Assembly: GCA_002197995.1 (NCBI GenBank)
Contig: NGZR01000002.1
Coordinates: 558,001 to 622,000, forward strand
Direction: 5' to 3'
DNA length: 64,000 nt
DNA from: Gaeumannomyces sp. JS-464
Taxonomy: Eukaryota; Ascomycota; Sordariomycetes; Magnaporthales; Magnaporthaceae
Positions 44,880-56,900 of the stretch are shown here, piece after piece. Position 1 is the stretch's first letter. Each line of letters opens with the position of its first letter. The translations under genes were made by a program, and so were the position numbers. The notes beneath the pieces are model-generated. The model did no database searches. It had not been told where the DNA came from and worked only from the letters and a program-made list of their open reading frames with translations.

Positions 44880-47800
44880 TTTTAACAACCAATACGAAGT
44901 ACTGGCGGATATGGAACTGGACTTTCCGAGCCCGAAAAGGCTATCGAAATAACCGGAAACCCCGAAGGAAACCGACGGTACCGCCGGCCAACAACCTTAA
45001 AGCCAAACCCCAATACATTAACGCCGCTTTTACGTATGCCAGCAGCCAACCGGATATAACAAACGCATGGCAATAAGGCCCGGCGCCCGGGGCTTCGCCC
45101 CGAACGCCGTGCTTTAACCGCCCCTAAACGAACGTTCGACGTAGCTGGGAAGCGGGGGCTACTTTATTCCAACTATTTTAAAGCTAAAATATCGACATAA
45201 TGCTAATGCAAAAGCCTTTTAACGCGTGGAAAAAAAAGTTTATGCTTTGCACCCACCTGTTATACGAGCTATTTACTTCGGTAAATAGCTGGCACGATTA
45301 CCAAACCAAGCCTCGGGTAATAACTTACGTACGGAGGACCCGGGGTTTCGGCTCGTAGCGGACCGGCCGGCAGGTAACACCCGGGATATCTTTTAGCTTA
45401 CCGTCGCCGGGTGCACCTTCGTTAACGTATATAAGCTTTTAAGGGACCCTTCGGAACCCTCGTTAAACTTTTACTACGTTAACGCTTAACGACAAAATGC
45501 ATTATAACTGGAAATTTTAACGCAAGGTTCCCAACGTGGGATCCGGTTAAAGGTAATAGGAATAAGGGTTAGGATATAGCCCAATAGGCTAATACTTATA
45601 ACCTTTTCCTATTTACCGACCTAGGCTAACCTACGCATAACGACGGGGGCGTTTTGGATTTTACCTTTTCCAACGCCCTTTTGCAATAGCGGAAATCGAC
45701 TTTTCGCTAGCAACCGATTCGGACCACCGCTCGATACGGATCGAAATTCCTAACCGCAATAATTTCGTTCCGAACTGCTGGCGTATTACGCTACCAAACG
45801 ATAAACTACCGTTTTTCGCAAACGCGGTAATAACGGGGGCCGGCAATTTGCCACCATTTACAAACCCAGGTATTACGAACCACCTGAATAAAGCGGCCAA
45901 AGCATTAACAAACTTATTAAAAAATGCGTTAATAGCTTTCGGCCGGGGGTTTAAAGCTAAAAAAAAAGGCCGATTTTAATGGAACGAAAAGTGCGTTAAC
46001 GTTTAACGGGATTTGCAAAAGCTATGGGAAACGGCGGGCTTTTTACGGCCGAAACCCGTGCTTTAAAAGCAACGGTTCGAACGGTTAAACGACAATATTA
46101 AGCCAGCGTGCTAAAAGAAATGGATTTCCCGAAAGCGCTATACCGTGCTGTAAAGTGGTATAAATTTACACCCGCTATACGGCTTTCCCCGTTAAATATT
46201 AACGGGGAGGTTATAATAGCTTTAAGGGATAAAACGGAAGTATTAGGCCGCAAAATCCTCCGTAGGTTTACGGCGGAGGACGACCTATAAAAAAACCCGT
46301 TATAGCAAAGGGCTACCTAAGGAACCGCACAATTCCCGTGGGACCCCACGTCCTTTTGGAGGAATGCCGGAAGTGCACCGTTAGCACGGCAAACACGGCC
46401 CCGGGCGTCGATTCCCTAACGGTTAAGCTATTTATAGCGGCGTGGCCGGCAATAAGGGAATACGTTAAGGCTTTTTTCGAGGCTTGCTTTAAGGCCGGGC
46501 ACCACTTAGCCCTTTTCCGCACAGCGGAAGTGGTTATGCTAAAAAAGCCGAATAAAACGGATTTAACGGACCCAAAATCCTACCGCTCGATAGCTTTACT
46601 CCCGTGTTTAAAAAAAGGGCTGGAGCGGCTGGTAGCTTCGCGGATGGCATCTTTCGCATTTAACACGGGTTTATAGCCCCGTAACACGCCGGGGCTACCC
46701 CGAAAAAGGCCGCTATCGATTTAACGGCATGCGTGGCCCACGAGGTGGAACGGGCCTTCCAAAAGCATAAAACGGCCGCCCTCGTTACCATGGATGTACA
46801 AGGGGCTTTCGACGCCGTACTTCGCCGGAGGCTCCTTCAAAGGCTTCTAAACCAAGGCTGGGATCCAACGTTAGTACGATGGGTATCATCTTTTGCAGGA
46901 AACAGGGTGGTTAAAGTGCGTTTGGAGGACGCCACGGCACCCCCTTTTTCCCCGGACTGCGGGCTACCCCAAGGGTCACCGGCGTCACCGGTCCTATTTA
47001 TGCTTTATATGGCCGAAATCCTACCCAAAGCAAAAGCGATTAGGTACGGATACGCGGACGATATAGGCATTTGCGTAACGGGTAGCACTCCGGAGGAGTG
47101 CTCCCGTAAAGCAGGGGCTACGGTTACGGAAATCCTACGTTGGTGGCAGGGCTAATAAGGTTGCTTTCGACCCGGGGAAGTGCGAGCTTATGCATTTTTC
47201 CAGACGGAGAAATCCCACAACCCCAGCGGTTACGGCGGAGGGCCTTACCATACAACAAGCTACAGGAGCTTTACGGTGGTTAGGGGTCCTTTTCGACCAA
47301 AGGCTTAATTTTAAAGCCCACGTGGAAAACAGGGCTGCAAAAGCCCAAAAGCGTTGCCAACCACCTCCGAAGGCTTACGAATTCGATAGGGGGATACCGG
47401 CACATTCGGTTTACAAAGCCGTCACAACGGTTATAATCCCTACGGCTTTATACGGGGCCGAGGTATGGTATAGGGGTAAAACTAAACCACACCCGTACAA
47501 GCCGGCACAACAGCAAATTATCCGCCAAGGCCATTTAATCGATCGGTCGATAAAGCCTTAACCGCGTCCCTTAAGGCAGTGGTCCCAGCTTGGAAAACCA
47601 CACCGATAAACGCATTGCATTACGAATCCGGCATCCCAGGCGCCCAGGCGCTTTTGGAACAAGCCCGCCTCCGTTTTGCGGCCCGTATAAATACGGTTCC
47701 GGAAGAACACCCCCTGGCCGCAGCGGCCAAGCCGGCCTTAACGCCCGAGGGCCTAGGGCAGGCTTACCCGGCAGGCTTGCAACCTCCTTGCAAAGGACGG

Positions 47801-48788
47801 CCGGACTTCTTCCGGCTTGCACCCGCCCGGCCTACCTCCCTTATAAATATACGGGGCTTACGGTGGCCATACAAGAAAAGCAAGCAGCCGCTAAAGCATT
47901 TACGGCGTGGCTTTGCACCCCCCCCACCGACGTTATAATATATAGCGACGGGTCCAAAGCAGAGAACGGAGCAGTTGGATACGGCTGGGTAATATACCAA
48001 GCCGGCCAACGCAAACTTTCCGGGCACGGCCGGCTGGCGCATCCCGCGGAAGTATTCGACGGCGAGGCGGAAGGGGCCCGGATGGGCCTCCGTAAAGCCG
48101 TTTGGAGCTTCCGCAATTGCACTTTCCACTTGTGCCTCGATAACACCTCGGCGGCCAACGGCTGTTTAAGCACGGCCCCTGATAGTTCACAAGGGGCCTT
48201 TAAAGAAATCCATTGCCTTATGGATAAACACCAGGTATACGTACGCTGGTCCCCGGGCCATATGGGAATCCCCGGAAACGAAGAGGCAGACGCCGAAGCA
48301 AAGTTGGGATCGGCCCTGCCAATACCCCAACATTTTAAACCAACGGTGGCCGGAGTAAAGGCTTTAGCCCGGAAAACGGCCCGGGACGCCCGGAACGCAT
48401 GGTTTAAGGACAACTTTCCGGATCGGTATAAGGCTATAGGCCTCCCGCCGGCACCACAACATACGCCGAAGCGTTGCAGCTGCACCGGAGGGTACTGCAA
48501 CGGCTAATAGCCGCACGCACCGGTCACGGGGATTTCGACTGGTACCACCGAAAGTTCCAGCACGAAGACGATAACCCGTGCCGCTGCGGAAGAAACAAAT
48601 CCCCTTCCCACCCTGTATTTTGCAGGTTGGCTAAAACGGCAGAAAATAAATGGCCTATAGCGGACCCCTCCCGGCTTCCGACAGGCCCGGATATTGGAAA
48701 CGGCTACTTCAAAAGCCTTTCCTTTTTGCTTCGTTCGCCGAAGCTACCAATTATTACACTATCGCTGGACGATAACAACAAGGCCTAA
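44880..48788 (+). pseudogene. LINE ORF2 (endonuclease, reverse transcriptase, RNase H), degenerate
   Basis: AP-endonuclease traces at 45.2-45.9 kb, including a DSDHRSIRIEI block near 45713. RT fingers/palm at 46.3-47.2 kb: GVDSLTVKLFIAAWP, ALVTMDVQGAFDAVLRRRLL, CGLPQGSPASPVLF and the intact active site YGYADDIGICV (about 47047). RNase H at 47.9-48.35 kb with all acidic/His positions visible: IYSDGSKAENGAVGYG, EAEGARMGL, CLDNTSAANG and WSPGHMGIPGNEEADAEA. A Cys-rich tail CRCGRNKSPSHPVFCR follows. Stops at about 46674, 47153, 47559 and 48505 and frame changes make it non-functional. Confidence 0.85.
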
Positions 48789-49068
48789 AAGCCCGCATAC
48801 ATCTTTTCTTGTTCTCCTACACCTTTTACCTTTTTCCTTTGTACCACCAGGACTAACAGTAGGCTCGTTGGTCCCCCGCACCTCCGGCCGGGCCCTGGGG
48901 GTCCCGAGGACCTTCCAGCCTAAAACCCGGCCCACCCCTTTACCGGCATATCGCGGCGAACGCACTACTACCACCGCAGCGCTTTACAACGCCCTGGCGT
49001 ATATATTACGCCTACCGCCGATGCCCGTCACTAACAAGGAGCGCTGGAACGCGGCCCGACCTTCGTGT

Positions 49069-49372
49069 GCCTTCGGGTTTAATTCTGCTAGCCGCCGGAT
49101 AGCAACATGTAGCCTAATGTTTAGCTTAGGTAGCGCTAGCACGTCATATGCCCCTTGGGAGGCAGGGACTGGTAGATCCCGACTTACTGACGTTAAATAT
49201 ACTTACTCACTCACTCACTCACGCCTTCGGGTTTAATTTTGCTAGCCGCCGGATAGTAACATGTAGCTTAATGTTTAGCTTAGGTAGCGCTAGCACGTTA
49301 TATGCCCTTTAGGAAGCAGGGATTAGTAAATCCCAACTTATTAACGTTAAATATACTTACTTACTTACTTAC
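49069..49372 (+). repeat. Duplicated LINE 3' end, second copy RIP-mutated
   Basis: Two copies of about 150 bases, 49069-49222 and 49223-49372, each ending in a tetranucleotide tail (CTCA type in the first, TTAC type in the second). They differ at about 16 sites, and I count every one as C-to-T or G-to-A from first to second, for example AGCAACATG to AGTAACATG and GACTTACTGACG to AACTTATTAACG. Confidence 0.85.
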
Positions 49373-49768
49373 TAGGGTAAGGCACCTCGGGGGTGGTTAG
49401 GACAGTATCGGTACGTTTGGTTACAAGGGGAACACGTAACTTAAAAGGACAACTTAATTGCTTGCCCTAAGAGATGCTTGGGAGCTAACTTAGGCTAATT
49501 AATGCCGAAGTTTTAGTTAAAGCTATTTAGAATAGTAGGAAGTCCATCGCTTTATATACTCGTTTGCTTTAATTTCGTGTTTTTTGGATTTGTGGCTTTG
49601 TTTAAAAATCCAAAAATCCCTTTGGATTTGTAGCTTTGTTTAAAAATTTAAAAATCCAGTTTAAATAAGCCTGTTACGTGCCTTCGTATTTTTTAATGGT
49701 GTGGGGTAGCGGCACCATTTAAAGCCTTTTTCATTTTGTACTTTAGGGTTTATATGCTGGTCGTAATA
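49373..49768 (-). repeat. LTR1 of gypsy fragment X (start missing)
   Basis: Shares with LTR3 the strings AGGCACCTCGGGGGTGG, GGAGCTAACTTAGG, AATGCCGAAG and CTTTATATAC, and ends GCTGGTCGTAATA (RIP form of GTCGTAACA) directly before TTAGGTTTCCC, as LTR3 does. The first 25-30 bases are lost at the LINE tail junction. Contains two palindromic GGATTTGT units (49586-49657). Confidence 0.8.
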
Positions 49769-49884
49769 TTAGGTTTCCCTTTTTAAGCCAAATTACTTTT
49801 GGCTGTATTTTGCTGCCCCGCTTTTCGTTAATTGGTAAGTACTTTTCTTTTTTACCATTTGCCTTCCTTTTTTTAATTAACGAA

Positions 49885-50420
49885 ATGTTTAGTCGGGTGC
49901 AAAAACGTCCCTTTGCAAAAAAAACCCTTTAGCGCAAAGATTTGCTTACTTAGGTTGTTTTTTTTGCCGTTAAAATGCCTTTTTTTTTTTTATTACGAAG
50001 TTTTAAAGCGTAAAAGGTGTAAAGCTTTTTTAGGACTCGTTTCGGTACGTGAAATGTTTAGGTCGGAACCGTTCGAGTTGCGACATTTTAAGCCTTTTTT
50101 TTAAACAGTTTCGTTTTATCGGACTTTAATACCAGCAAATGAAAGCTAAAATTAAAACGGTGGAAAAAGAACGTCGTATTTTAAAATAATAAGCTCGAAC
50201 GTTTGCGGAAATAAAAAAAAGTGTGATTTAAAAGAAAAATGCGTGCGATCCGTCGAAATATTAACGCTGTAAAGGAATTAAAGCTTGTCGAGCGGGAGGA
50301 AGCCGATCGGAAAGCTCGCTAAGCTACTTCGCAGTTTAAACCACTCGTAGCTTTTGCCGTTCTTTTTAATTAGCAAACGTTCGGGGTTAACCTGGATTTA
50401 TTTGCCCTTTTTAACTCCGG
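49885..50420 (+). pseudogene. Antisense Cys-rich coiled-coil reading frame, copy in X
   Basis: Parallel to the frame at 61009 in Z: starts ATG TTT AGT CGG GTG, gives RVQKRPFAKKT, then YYEVLKRKRCKAF and the coiled-coil part with REEADRKA. More stops than the Z copy because RIP is heavier. It lies between LTR1 and the chromodomain, opposite to pol. Confidence 0.55.
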
Positions 50421-50635
50421 TAAGCCGTTCTTTTTCCTAATGCTTTTATAAAACCCGTGGCACATTGGGTGCGGCTTTGGTTTTTTCCGCCGAAGTTGTA
50501 AGTTTAACTTTTAACAAGTTCGTCCATTATAATAATATTATCATTAACCGATAGTACCGTTATAATGGTGCTTTTTTTAACCGTTCGTAATAAACCTTTT
50601 TGCTTTATTTGGTTCCGGTAAATGCTGCACTTTTT

Positions 50636-50705
50636 AACCCAATGGTAAACGGTACCACTTATAACACCCATTTTACAAGTTCCGGGTTCGACTTTTAACT
50701 AAGCC
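50636..50705 (+). pseudogene. tRNA-like module in X
   Basis: AACCCAA ... TGGTAAACGGTACCAC ... CCGGGTTCGA ... CTAAGCC, 70 bases, parallel to the module at 61760-61830 in Z. B-box-like CGGGTTCGA is well kept, D-arm pairing partly lost. A relic, not a functional tRNA gene. Confidence 0.45.
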
Positions 50706-50734
50706 GAAAAGATTAGCTAACCTTTTTGTAGTCG

Positions 50735-51697
50735 TTTTTTCCGATACTTTTATAAAGCTTTTTAGCAATTTTTTAAATTCGTTCCTTTTTCCCACGTATT
50801 TTTTTCGTAGCCGTACTTTTTCTATTTAATTAAGTACTTTTTAGGCCTATATTTTAACTTATAATCCAAAAAAAATTCGATTTCGTACTTTTGTTTTACG
50901 TTAATTTTATTAACTCGTCGTTTTTAAAGCTTAATAACGCTAATTTAAATAGGGAAATATAAAAAACCGGGTGTACTTTTATAGTTAATGGTAATCGAAG
51001 TTTGTAATGTACGTTCGAAACTTTTTTTTAACATTTTAAAAGGTTTTAGTTTTTTATGGTTTAATTTATCGCTTAGTCGTTTTGTTTTAATATTGCGTTA
51101 AAAAAGATAAACGCTATTTCCTTTTTTAAAAGTCGATTTTTCGATTTTTTTTATTCGTTTAAGTAGTTATACGGTGCCGTAGTTTTTTTTTTAGCTTTGT
51201 TTAAAAGTGTTTATGCAATTTAATAAACTTCGTTATTTGTATTTCCGCTGTTAAAGCATGTTTTCCTGCTTTAAATTCCTTATACGCTGTAAACGTAAAC
51301 CCGTAATTCGTATAAAACGGTATAGTTTTTGTGCTTTTATAAACTAAGCTGTTATAAACGAAGTGCGTTATAAAAAGTAATTATACTTAATCGTTTTGTT
51401 TATAATTAAGGTAATAACGTAAATATTGCTTTATAATTTAATTCGTTCGTTTCGTTTGTCCATTTATTTAAAAATGGTAAATTGTAAATAAAAAGTGTTT
51501 AACTTTTAACCTATTTATAAGCCTTTTACAAAACTTACTTATAAACGGCTTATTCCTATTCGTAATTAAACGGTTTAACGTGCCGTATTCCATTATTACG
51601 TGTTTAATAAAAACGTACGCTAGTTTTATAACGTCGCTACTTTTTTTATATAATAAGAATAAAGCGTATTTAATAAGCTTATTCATTATTACTAGTA
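50735..51697 (-). pseudogene. Gypsy integrase end with chromodomain (X), degenerate
   Basis: Integrase core text at 51468-51697: YKKSSDVIKLAYVFIKHVIM and EYGTLNRLITNRNKPFISKF, the D..E-bearing segment of Ty3/gypsy integrases. Near 50735-50830 the minus strand gives YEKNTWEKGT, the aromatic-cage end of a chromodomain. Stops throughout. Confidence 0.7.
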
Positions 51698-54600
51698 ACG
51701 TAATCCACCAATGTGTGCCACATTTAATATATGCCACACCCACACCTAACCTCCAGTTAATCGACGCGCATGCTAACTTAACAACGCCAGGAATTCATTT
51801 AAACTACTCGGAATTGTATACATCGGACGTTTTTACTTCCTTTTAGCAAGTGCGCGCATTATGTCCGGTTTTACCGCACGTGCCACATCGCCGACGAATC
51901 GTCGTCGCCCTCCTTTTTTAACCCCCATAATCGCGCATTTTTTGCTATAGCTGCCCATTTAGGTCCTACTAGTTTAAAACATTTCGTATTTTTTTAACAA
52001 TATATAACCCTCCTTATCGAACATGTGTTTTTTTTTGGCTTTCCGGCGTTTGCTTAGCGCTTCGTTCGTTTTTCGTAGTTTAAAGCACTTTTTTCCTAAA
52101 AGGTTAACCCGATGCATAATTGCTTTAGCCCTTTTCGTTAATTGGTTTACAACCGTTAGCATAGGTAACGGAAAACTGCTTTAGTAAATGGAAATTCGAA
52201 TTTTAATGTATTCGGATTGCGAAGTTGCGTTTTTAACTGTTTAAAGCGTTTTAAAAGTCCAAAGTTTAACGTTATTTAAAAGCTCCCTCGGGGGAGTTAA
52301 AATTCGTAGCTTTACATCCAGCTTTTTTAAAACCGATTCCGGATTAAAAAAGCAAAGCCAGCTTTTCGAAAGCCTTTTCGAATGTTTTTTTAGTTATAAA
52401 GTTAAAAAATGCCGCTTTAAACGCCGAAAGGAATTCGATTTTAATTACGTGGTTAACGTGTAATTTTATTAAATTTTCGATTTATCAATGTTATAATGCA
52501 ACATTTAAATCTTGTATAAAAAAACTGTTATTACGCGAGGAAAAAAGAGAAAAGTCTTTTAGCTATTTGGTAACGAGAGGCAATTTATATACAAATTTAA
52601 TAGTGGTTTAAGCGTGGGCTAGGGCTCGTTTCGTAATAATACCCCAACTTAAAACCGCAATTATCCTTAATTGCAAATTTAATGGTAGTTACGTATGGTT
52701 GTAAAGGTTTCGCAACCATTTTAAACGCGCTATGCTAATTTTTCGGTGCTTTTACGCCGAATTTTCACTTCCTTTTTACCTTTTTTTTACCCCGTTCCCA
52801 GCTCCGTTTTTATTTCGCTTTTAATCGCGGGTCGCGTTCGGTTATATCGCTTTTTCCCTTTTCGTTAAGTTTTTATACCCGCTTGCGTTATGCTTTTATT
52901 CGTTATCCCCCCGTTTTTTCGCTAGGCTTTCGTTACGTTTCTTTTTTTTTTCCATTTGCTTTGCTCCGTTTTCGTCGCGCTTTAACAAATTTTTAATTAG
53001 CGATAATAATAACGTCGTAACCTTATACTTTTACCGCTTTTCCTTTAGTTTCGCGCCGTTTTATCGTTAACGCTTTTACGCGCGCAAGCTTTTTTATTAA
53101 GCTTTTTTTATTCCCGCGCACCCGTTTCGCCTTTCGCCGCGCTTTCGCTATTGTTATAATGGCTTTCGTTTTTTTTCACCCCGGTAAAATATTCGGCCGC
53201 GGTGCCGCTTTTACCACGCGCACCTGCATTTTTTGCATACGAACCGCCTTAAAGCGCATACGCACTTTGGTTTTCGCCCGCGTTACGCCGTTATTCGAGC
53301 AAATGGTTAAAGCGTTTAAAATAACGTGCCATTTTACGAACGCTGGCCGCAAATCGGCTTAATCGGATTTTTGCGATTAATGCGATATCCGTAATAAGCT
53401 TTATTGCGAAATACGTATTATCGCCCTTATTCCCCTAGTTTTTTGCTAACATGTTTTTGGCTAATTATCGCCGTTTTTTCGTAGCGATTTAAAAAACCTC
53501 GTCCGCTTTTGGGCTTTTAGCAAGTTTTTTTTATCGCGCTACCACTTACCACTAAGAGCTTTACCGTTAAAACGCCGCCGAGCACGTGGACGATGGTAAT
53601 AACGTTGCTAATGCCGACTTTAACAATTATACGTTGTTTAATTTACGGCGTTTTAATGCCGTGTTTAAAGCGATATACTTGCTGTTTAACGCGTTCGTTC
53701 GCGCCAACTTTTAAAACGATAAACAGCGTGGTGCGAATAGCCCGAAAAAAGGCCGTAATATTAGTGGTTTTTTATGGTTTTTTTAAACGATCGCTAACGT
53801 TAACCGCTTTTATTTCCTTGCAATAAAAGCGCATTAAGCGCAAGCTTGTTACCGCTTTCGTTAAAGCGCGCGAATAGGCCAACTTTTTTATCCCGCCGGG
53901 CGAGCGCTTTGGTCGCCGCGTCGATTAGCAGTCGCTCCGCTAAGTATAGTTATAATGCCTTTACGTAACTTATAATTCCGTTATTTTAACGTTATAATAT
54001 TAACGCTATATTCGTATAAGCCCGCTTTTATAACATTAACAACTGTAGCCGTTTGTAAGGGCTTACTTTTCGTCGTTTTATTAACATCTTTTACGAAAAG
54101 TGGGATAGCTATAACGCGGAAACGTTCCGTCGTTCCTAAAGCGTTACGCGAATTATTGTCCGTCGTAATAATATTATGTATAGCATGCGCTATAAAACCG
54201 CGCATAACTTTATCGATCGCGTTAGTAATAATATTATAAAAGAAACTCGCGCGTTTTTCGCCAGCCTTCCGTTAACGGACATTTGGCGAATCGAAAACGA
54301 AAGGGTGGTTTATGGTATTACTTTCCCGGATCGTAACCATATATCGGATAACTCCCTTTCCAATTCTAACGCTAGTAAATCCTTTTTCGCCGGCTTTAAA
54401 AAAGCGGAACCTAAGGGTAACGGTGGTAACGTTACGGCTAATAGCCGGGTTAACGTTAAAAACGGTAACGTTTTGGCCGATATTAATAATGGCATATGGT
54501 AATAATATAGGATTATGTTTATCCCGGTATGGTAATATAGTTTCGTTTTAATTTCGTTTGCTTTCTTTTGTTTTAGCGCTATTTATTAGCGTTTTTTTTT

Positions 54601-54899
54601 ATAATAATTTAGTTAAATTAGGGAATTGGAATTGCGGTGTTTTTCTTTAGCCTGCCTTTTGGTTTTTTAAATAGCTGTTCCGTTTTAAAACGTTATGCGA
54701 AGCCGGGCGTGCGCCGTTTTGCGCTTAAATTGCTGCTAATGGCTATTATTATAACGGTAGCCCCGGCTTATACGGGTAGCGTTTGTGGAACTTTTGGATT
54801 TTGTCGTTCGCGCTTTTTAAATCCCGCGATAACTGCCATATGGGCGCGTATAGTGCTGCTTATTTAACTTTATAATGCAGGTTTTTCGGCGTGCTTTTA
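51698..54899. other. AT-rich, RIP-mutated repeat DNA, not assigned
   Basis: No gene seen. The left part (51.7-51.9 kb) is less AT-rich. TGTTATAATGCAAC at 52489 looks like an LTR start of another family. A plus-strand 108-codon frame (54176-54502) and a 67-codon one (53159-53362) have no recognised motif. Possibly decayed transposon sequence from several families. Confidence 0.5.
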
Positions 54900-55029
54900 A
54901 AATTTAAAATGCAATCGAAGTATTATCGGGCCCCCGTGCTTTCGTTATCCTCGCTTAAGTGCTTCGCTAATTTTAAGCCATTTGCTTTCCCCGCGTATTG
55001 CTTATTAATTTAATCCTACCCGGGCAGCT

Positions 55030-56900
55030 TTAACTTTTCCCGCGCGATTAAAAATATATGGAAAACGGGGAAATTTTTATATTTCGCGGGCAGTTAAATT
55101 GCAAAAACGCGTGGGTAAACCTTCGTTACGTGGAACGGGCCCACCTATTTATCGCTAAGCTTAAAAATAAGGCCTAAAAACGCTATGTATTTCGTATTTA
55201 CCTATATTCGATCGCCGATTTTAAACGTGCCCGCGTTTTAGCGATAGCGATTCGCCGCTTTCACGTAACGTTCCTTCGATATTTCCGCTAATGTTTTAAC
55301 AAATTCGAAAACCTTTTCGATGCGGTTCGCGATTATAATAGCGTTATAAATTTTACGTTAAATTGCTAGCGTATTACCGTTTTTTCGTTTTATTTTCGGT
55401 TTCGTCCTTATATGCGGGTGCCATTTATAATTGGCGAAAAAAAGGGTAACGTGCGTGGTTTTTAACATTTAGTTATTATTAGTAAACTTTTTAATTAACA
55501 GCCAATTTACCTAATCGTTTTAGTAAAACGAGCAAAATGCTCGAAAGTATTATTCCATATATGCGTTAACGATTTCCGTTTGGCTATTAAATTCCGGGTG
55601 GTATAATAACGAATAGCGAAAGGCGATTCCCAAATGTTTTAATAGTTTTTTCTAAAAAGCCGATATAAACTGGGTGCTTTTATTAGATATAATAATGTTT
55701 AGTTTAGGGTTCCGTAATAGCGATAAACCGACGAAACGAAAGCGTTTACTAAAACGCTTGCATTTATAGCGCCGATAAGGATATAATATTTCATTTTTAT
55801 TAATCGGTCGATTATTACTAAAACGTTTTCGTGTATAACGCCGTTCCGTTTGCACTTCGGCAATAGCCCGATAAAATCTATGGAAATATTTGCTTACGGC
55901 CGGAATAGCACCGGAAAGGGCTTTAAAAAGCCGCTTAATAGGCCTTTCCCTTTTTTAACCATTTTGCAAAAATAGCATCCTCGTACAAAAGCGCTAACGT
56001 TTCGCTAAAAACCCGGCCACGTATAAATCTTGCAAATAAAATCGTATGTTTTCGTTTTGCCAAAATGCTTTTTTAGCGGTAATATAAAAAAGCGACTTTT
56101 TACGAATGCCATTCGCACTTTTCTAATTTAACGAGGAGCTTTGCATTAAGCAGCTTTTGGAGCACTTTATATACGTATTGCTTATGCTTTTCCATCGTTT
56201 TTAAAAAAATTAGGATATTATCCAGGTACGCGAGGACAAAACGTTAAAGTTTCGCGTAACATATGGTTAATTATCTTTTAAAACGTGGTTAGTGCGTTAG
56301 TAAACCCGAAAGTTATTACCAAAGATTCGTAGCATTTAAGCCTTATTTTAAAAGCCGTAAACCACTTTTAGCCTTCCTTAATCCGTATTAAGCTGTAAGT
56401 TTTCCGTAGGTTTAAAGCCGTAAAGTATTAGGCTTTGCCGAGCTTATCGCGTAGCTCGTTAATAAAAGGTAAAAAATGTTAATTTTTAACCGTAGTTTCG
56501 TTTAACGGTCGGTAGTTAATGCATATTCGCTCCGTCCCGTTTTTTTTTTTTTTCCATAAAATCCCGTATCCTATTGGAAAGTCGAAAGGTTTAATATATC
56601 CTTTTCGTAGGTTTTTTTCCAACTGTTTTTTTTAGCACCTCCTATTATTAAAGGCTAAGCTGGTATAACTTTTAGTATTTAAGCTGTATTTTGGTTTAAG
56701 TTTAATTTTTAGGTTAAACGGTTTATATTCGGGAAGTACCGTTTTTAGGTTTTTCCGAAACAATTTCTCGTATTTGTAGTATTCCTTTAGAACATTCGCG
56801 AACCGTTTTTTAATATTAATTTGGTCGTTTTAATTGCTTTCCGCTTTGGATAGTTACGTATTCGTTAATGCTAAATATAAAAGTGAATTGCTAAATCCTA
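55030..56900 (-). pseudogene. Gypsy Y pol (RT and integrase), RIP-inactivated
   Basis: RT text: ELRDKLGKA, YFTALNLRKTYSLIRIKEG, SLVITFGFTNALTTF, then AYLDNILIFLKTMEKHKQYV at about 56230-56170. The catalytic YLDD is YLDN here, because the codon at 56217-56219 reads AAT. Integrase text near 55855-55652 includes FISAF after NIIISNKSTQ, the gypsy DRxxxFxSxF segment. This integrase is not the same family as in X and Z. Confidence 0.7.

Larger units (their letters stand above)
43054..49222 (+). mobile_element. Nearly full-length Tad-clade non-LTR retrotransposon (copy B)
   Basis: 5' region, ORF1 with a zinc-knuckle type motif, ORF2 with AP-endonuclease, RT and RNase H, and a 3' end in a TTAC/CTCA tetranucleotide tail (49195-49222). 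Endonuclease plus RNase H after RT, and a gag-like ORF1, match the Tad clade of fungal LINEs. Frames are interrupted by stops and indels, so the copy is dead, but less RIP-mutated than the DNA beyond 49.4 kb. Confidence 0.88.
49769..51697 (-). mobile_element. 3' end of a chromodomain gypsy element (fragment X)
   Basis: Homologous to element Z at 60895 on, in the same order: TTAGGTTTCCC boundary, antisense reading frame, tRNA-like module, chromodomain and integrase on the minus strand. Homology to Z stops near 51697. Very AT-rich, with TA-rich stops everywhere, typical of heavy RIP. Confidence 0.8.

Noticed and set aside
54176..54502. 108-codon plus-strand frame in AT-rich DNA
   Set aside because: Unusually long for RIP-mutated DNA, but no motif; kept only as a remark for the unassigned stretch.
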